Source: Adiantum capillus-veneris
Lineage: Eukaryota; Streptophyta; Polypodiopsida; Polypodiales; Pteridaceae
Assembly: GCA_014529385.2 (NCBI GenBank)
Contig: CM043950.1
Location: 67,418,435 to 67,482,434, forward strand
Direction: 5' to 3'
DNA length: 64,000 nt
The translations under genes and the position numbers were made by a program. This document shows, piece after piece, positions 59,941-64,000 of this stretch (positions are counted from its first letter, which is position 1; the number at the start of each line of letters is the position of its first letter). The notes beneath the pieces were generated by a model. That model saw only the letters and a list, made by a program, of their open reading frames with translations. It searched no databases and was not told where the DNA came from.

Positions 59941-61064
59941 AAATACCACACTACCATTAGAATTCCAAGGAGTAGTTTCCAAAGCTATTCTTGACAGTGG
60001 AGCAGGAGTCGCTATCGCCACCAAGGAAATCTAGAAAAAATGGGGAAAAGTGGCAATGACAGCTACCAGAATGAAATTGCAACTGGCAGATGGGTTCATG
60101 GCCCGGGGGATTCACTCTATATACAAAATGGGATGCCACATGCGAGCAGACAACTTCAAAAAAACCCCTATATACGACTCATATGAGGGAATATGGACCC
60201 CCTTTCTATGCTTATACGACAATCGATGCAAAAAATTATTATACCCCTATCTTACATATAAATTTTAGGTCTCACACAATCTAACTGATTAAAACTAGTC
60301 AAAGAGCATGTAGCATAGTGACTGGCAACGTACTAAGGAACCACTTTTGTTGATAACTAGATGTACCCTCAATGTGTCTTAGTTTTACTTTCAAACTATG
60401 TGCCCATTCAGCCTGCACTCTAGCCACTCATCCAATTCTAACGCATCTAAATATTACTCAAAAGACATGGTTATAAAATTGTGTTAGGTTCTCCATGTAA
60501 ATTTGCATCTATACAAACTCTTTGTAGATTTCATCCCTCAACAAATGAACTATAATCACAAAACAAGAAATTGACACAAAGCAGTGTTAGTTCTTGCATG
60601 TATCTTTGTAGCTATTGACTCACAAGTTCGAGGGAAGACTCTTTTGGAAAGCCATAAACACAAAAACTTCCTCTCATTCCCCCCCCCCCCCCCCCCGCCC
60701 CCATAATATGATACCCCCTCCCTTATTTTTAAGCTTGGGAGATAAATTATTGAGGGCATGTCCCTAACTTATACACTTATGTAACTTGTAAAAAAAAACC
60801 CTCCCTTGTACTTACGTGGTGCGGTAAGTTTTCCATGGTGAATCCCCCGGGGTTCATGGAAAAGTCTCTAGGACTTTTAGAAAAAGTAATTGTCACCTCG
60901 TGCGGAATTGAGTATGAGCATACATTTGCAATAGTTGATTTCGACAAAAAGAACAATCACGAGATCATCTTGGGAAGACCATTCATGAGACAATTAAAGA
61001 TGGTCCAGATTGGGGTTACGACCACATATACCTCATACATGGCGAGACTACAATCAAAATATAC
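59941..61064 (+). pseudogene. Element B aspartic protease, split by a 750-bp insertion
   Basis: The active-site block SKAILDSGAGVAIATKEI (about 59980-60034) is followed by a stop and MKLQLADGFM up to 60101. The second half resumes at 60860 with EKSLGLLEKVIVTSCGIEYE and NNHEIILGRPFMRQLKMVQI, the conserved C-terminal protease block. The two halves are in one frame once the insertion and one copy of the 8-bp duplication are left out. Confidence 0.85.
60102..60851. mobile_element. 750-bp non-autonomous element with 14-bp inverted ends and 8-bp duplication
   Basis: CCCGGGGGATTCAC at 60102 is repeated in exact reverse at 60838-60851, and GTTCATGG flanks both sides (60094-60101, 60852-60859). No coding capacity. 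An 8-bp duplication is typical of hAT and P-type elements, but the termini are not ones I recognise. A C run of 18 lies near 60680. Confidence 0.9.
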
Positions 61065-62238
61065 CTAAAAGACCATACTTACAAAGATGTGAACCAGACA
61101 CCAGTGGAAGAATTTGATTCAACTACATTGGCAGGGTCCAAACTCCCAGCATGGTTAGGGCAGAAAAAAGAGCTATAGATGTGCGGAGCTTCACATTTTG
61201 GGAGCTTAAAAAGAGAGGAATGCTTCTTAGAAAGAGCTATTGAGGACAAGGATTACATTCTGAAACCTTTTCCCGAAGATGCCTTAGAACCTCTGGAGTG
61301 GGAACACATACTAGCAACATTGGATGTTTGTACCATTACAGATAGCCCAACAACAAAATTTTGCGATAAGGATAGCTATGATGTGCTACCCTATTACATG
61401 GTAAGCCTTATACCAGTAGGAGATGAGAATGTAGATCCGCCAGAACAAGAAGAGTTTTATGACTCCTCTGAGCATCTGGAGTTAAATAACGATGCAGATA
61501 ACGAGTATTCAGACAGCTCAAGTGAGCGTGAGGAGAAAACAGCGAATATCAAGTTTTATGATTTTGCCAATCAACGCCCTAGACGCTAGGAACGCTATAG
61601 ACAAAAAAGAGCAGAAAACAAAATTAGAGAGAACCTGATGCCCAGGATAAAAGATAAAACTCACTATCTAATGCTCGTCAAGGCAGAGGATTGTGTAAAA
61701 GACCAAATATCAGGAAGATTCTCAAGAGTTCGAAGGGAAAGGACGCGTGAGGAAATCAAACAAGTACGGAAGACTAAAACAGAAACAAAATCAAAAAAAA
61801 TTCAACAATCAAAACAGGAAAAAACAAAAGACCCTGAGTGGACCAAAATAGAGCGTAAAAGGAAATACCAAGAAATAAAACGGTCGTTACAAGAAGTATG
61901 GACTACTGAGGAAGAAAGTGATGGTAAGGAGGAGTCAGAAAAAGAAAACATGAGTACCATCCCACTATTGAAAATTCACCATCCAAGACAGAAAAATCAT
62001 AATGACACCACCAGTCAGGGAAAGAACAAATTAGGAATCTTACTATGGGCCGGAAAATGCAAAACGGATAGACCTCGCTGCGCCAGGTGAAAAGCCTCAG
62101 CCGGTCTATATAGCAACTGATTTAGAGCCTGAAGAAGAAGAACTGCTAACACAACTTCTCAAGAAGTACAAAGATGTGTTTTCATAGTCCTACAAAGACC
62201 TCAAAGGAGTTGATCCATCGATATGCCAACATACTATT
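61065..62238 (+). pseudogene. Element B protease-RT connecting region
   Basis: Contains an acidic frame (61179-61589) and a very basic, Lys/Gln/Glu-rich frame (61638-62090). Stops at 61589 and 62090 break the polyprotein. No enzymatic motif was seen. Confidence 0.55.
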
Positions 62239-62775
62239 ATGTTGATATCAGATGCCAAACCTAGAAAACAGCGTCCTTACACATGTAATGACACATTTGC
62301 TAAACGAATCAAAGAGGAGATTGACAAGCTGATGGATGTTGAATTCATCTATGAAATCGAACATACAGATTGGGTGTCATCCATTGTGGTTGTCCCCAAA
62401 AAGAACGGAAAGCTATGTGTGTGTGTGAACCTCAAAAAAGTAAATACAGCCACAATAAGGGATAATTATCCCTTGCCGATCACAGAACATGTACTTGAGA
62501 GGGTGGCTGGGAAACGGGCTTATTCCTTTCTAGATGGGTTTTCAGGGTATAACCAACTGGCAATTGCAATAGAGGATCAACACAAAACAACATTTGCCAC
62601 AGAATGGGGAATATATGAGTATAGAGTTATGTCTTTTGGCTTAACCAATGCCCCAGCTACCTTCCAAAGGTTAATGACTCATGCGTTCAAAGAATACCTG
62701 AGAATATTCTTAGAAATATATATGGATGGTCTCTGTGTACACTCTCTTCTACAAGAAGAACATATTGACCATTAA
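62239..62775 (+). pseudogene. Element B reverse transcriptase
   Basis: RT blocks in order: DWVSSIVVVPKKNGKLCVCV, YPLPITEHVLERVAGKRAYS, FLDGFSGYNQLAIAIEDQHK, MSFGLTNAPATFQRLM and FLEIYMDGLCVHS. The catalytic box is YMDG instead of YMDD, so the enzyme is inactive. A stop at 62775 separates it from the connection domain. Relation to plant Gypsy lineages is clear, finer placement is not. Confidence 0.9.
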
Positions 62776-63681
62776 CAAAAGGTATTTGAGAAGTGCAGAA
62801 CATATCGAATCTGTCTCAACCCGAAAAAGTGTATTTTTATGGTTAGGCAAGGCCGCATCTTAGGACATATTGTCTCAAGAAATGGCATAACCACTGACCT
62901 AGACAAAGTAAGAGTCACAGTAGACTTGCCCAGGCCTACTAATGCCAAACAAGTACAATCCTTCATGGGACACTGCGGATATTATCGAAGATTCATATAT
63001 ATGTATGCAGTCATTACACAACTTCTGTATCATTTATTAGTCAGTTTCGACTGGACTAAGGAGTGTGAAACTTCATTCCAAAAGCTTAAGGAAAACCTTG
63101 TATCAACACCTGTACTTAAAGCACCATATTGGGAAAAGATATTCCATGTGCACATTGATGCATCTGCATACACAATTGGGAGTATTCTGGCTCAACTTGG
63201 AGACGGAACAATGGATTTTCCAGTTTGTTATGCGAGCCGACAACTAAATAGTGCAGAAAAGAACTACACAACCACTGAAAGAGAGGGATTAGGAATGATT
63301 TATGCTATAAAGAAATTTCGGCATTACTTGCTCGCAAACAAATTTGTGTTCTTCACAGATCATCAAGCTCTTTTGTATCTAGTAAATAAACCATGCAATA
63401 CTGGAAGAATTGTACGCTGGTTTATTATATTACTAGAGTTTGACTTCACAGTGGTAGTAAAAAAGGGTAAAACTCATCTTTCAAGGATGCAAAACGGGAA
63501 AGCTCCTGAAGGAGTAGACGATGACATACCTGATGCTTATCTTTTCAGTATTGAAATGATACCCAAATGGTCTCAGGAAATTGTTAGCATTCTTTCCTTT
63601 GGAGGTAGATTTGATAGCAAGGAAGACAGATCCAAACAACAAACAATTCAAACAAAAACTTTCCAGTTGATTGCAGGATGA
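62776..63681 (+). pseudogene. Element B RT connection and RNase H
   Basis: After the stop the frame resumes (GRILGHIVSRNGITTDLDKV, SFMGHCGYYRRFIYMYAVIT). It then runs through RNase H: HVHIDASAYTIGSILAQ (first Asp), YTTTEREGLGMIYAIKKFRH (Glu) and FVFFTDHQALLYL (Asp). These catalytic residues are kept. Confidence 0.88.
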
Positions 63682-64000
63682 CTGTATCATTTAGGCTCGG
63701 ACCAAATTCTACGATTATGTATAAATCCAGAGAAATTCGAGTGTTATCTTGAAGAAGCACACGTCCAAGATTGTGCGTTTCATTGTTCAACAATGAAAAC
63801 ACACCAAAGACTGAAACAATTAGGGGTTTATTGGCCAACTATGTATGCTGACACACATGCTTATGTTAACAATTGTACTATATGTAGTGCCAAACGACCA
63901 ATGGATCATGCGACATTGTTTCAGGTAAACATTGCACCTGCATGGAGTCAATATATCATTGATTTCTTAACAACAAGGGAATTTCCTGAAAACATAACAA
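63682..64000 (+). pseudogene. Element B integrase start, cut by the window edge
   Basis: The frame after the TGA at 63681 encodes the integrase zinc-binding domain: AFHCSTMKTHQRLKQLGVYW then YVNNCTICSAKRP, followed by WSQYIIDFLTTREFPENI. The catalytic core lies beyond 64000. Confidence 0.8.

Overview
The window looks like transposon-dense nuclear DNA of a land plant. Evidence is the plant-type LTR retrotransposons with tRNA-Met-like and TGGCGCC-type primer sites, a CACTA element, a hAT element, very long GA/CT microsatellites, and spliceosomal introns with GT..AG ends. A fern or lycophyte fits the Penelope-like reverse transcriptase and the mix of elements, but the sequence alone does not fix the species. 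I see no intact conventional host gene, no rRNA, no CRISPR array and no prokaryotic organisation.

Layout. (1) 1-4.3 kb: the 3' part of a minus-strand LTR element (LTR start at 1681, polypurine tract, coiled-coil-rich decayed ORF, no pol seen). (2) 4.3-16.1 kb: the most unusual locus. A minus-strand gene can be read through six exons whose splice phases all agree. It encodes a novel N-terminal region, an arginine-glycine-rich linker, and a reverse transcriptase with Penelope-like motifs and an intact FMDD box. Its first intron holds a tandem array of about 770-bp units. Its fifth intron carries a 4,046-bp insertion with 22-bp inverted ends and a 4-bp target duplication. A divergent 171-codon orphan ORF lies upstream, and both genes have a TATA box. 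The RT is cut off at its C-terminal end near 4.3 kb. (3) 16.2-29.9 kb: microsatellites, a small inverted-repeat element and a diverged relative, and a decayed hAT transposase. (4) 29.9-41.0 kb: a minus-strand Ty3/Gypsy element (A) with a 123-bp LTR, interrupted in its RNase H by a 5,317-bp CACTA transposon with perfect CACTA ends and a CAG duplication. (5) 42.4-43.6 kb: a plus-strand integrase-to-LTR fragment of the same family. (6) 45.3-47.3 kb: a minus-strand acidic, internally repetitive ORF downstream of a possible primer-binding site. (7) 49.3-51.4 kb: CT/CA microsatellite block sharing a spacer with the 16.4-kb microsatellites. (8) 52.4-53.1 kb: protease-region remnant of another Gypsy element. 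(9) 53.3-64.0 kb: a plus-strand Gypsy element (B) with LTR, primer site, a leader with four palindromic hairpin motifs, gag, zinc knuckles, protease split by a 750-bp inverted-repeat element, RT, RNase H and the beginning of integrase.

The retroelement genes are decayed. Both Gypsy RTs have lost the second catalytic aspartate, and gag B has several in-frame stops of the type expected from cytosine deamination. The nested insertions give relative ages: CACTA is younger than Gypsy A, the 750-bp element is younger than Gypsy B, and the 4-kb element is younger than the Penelope-like gene.
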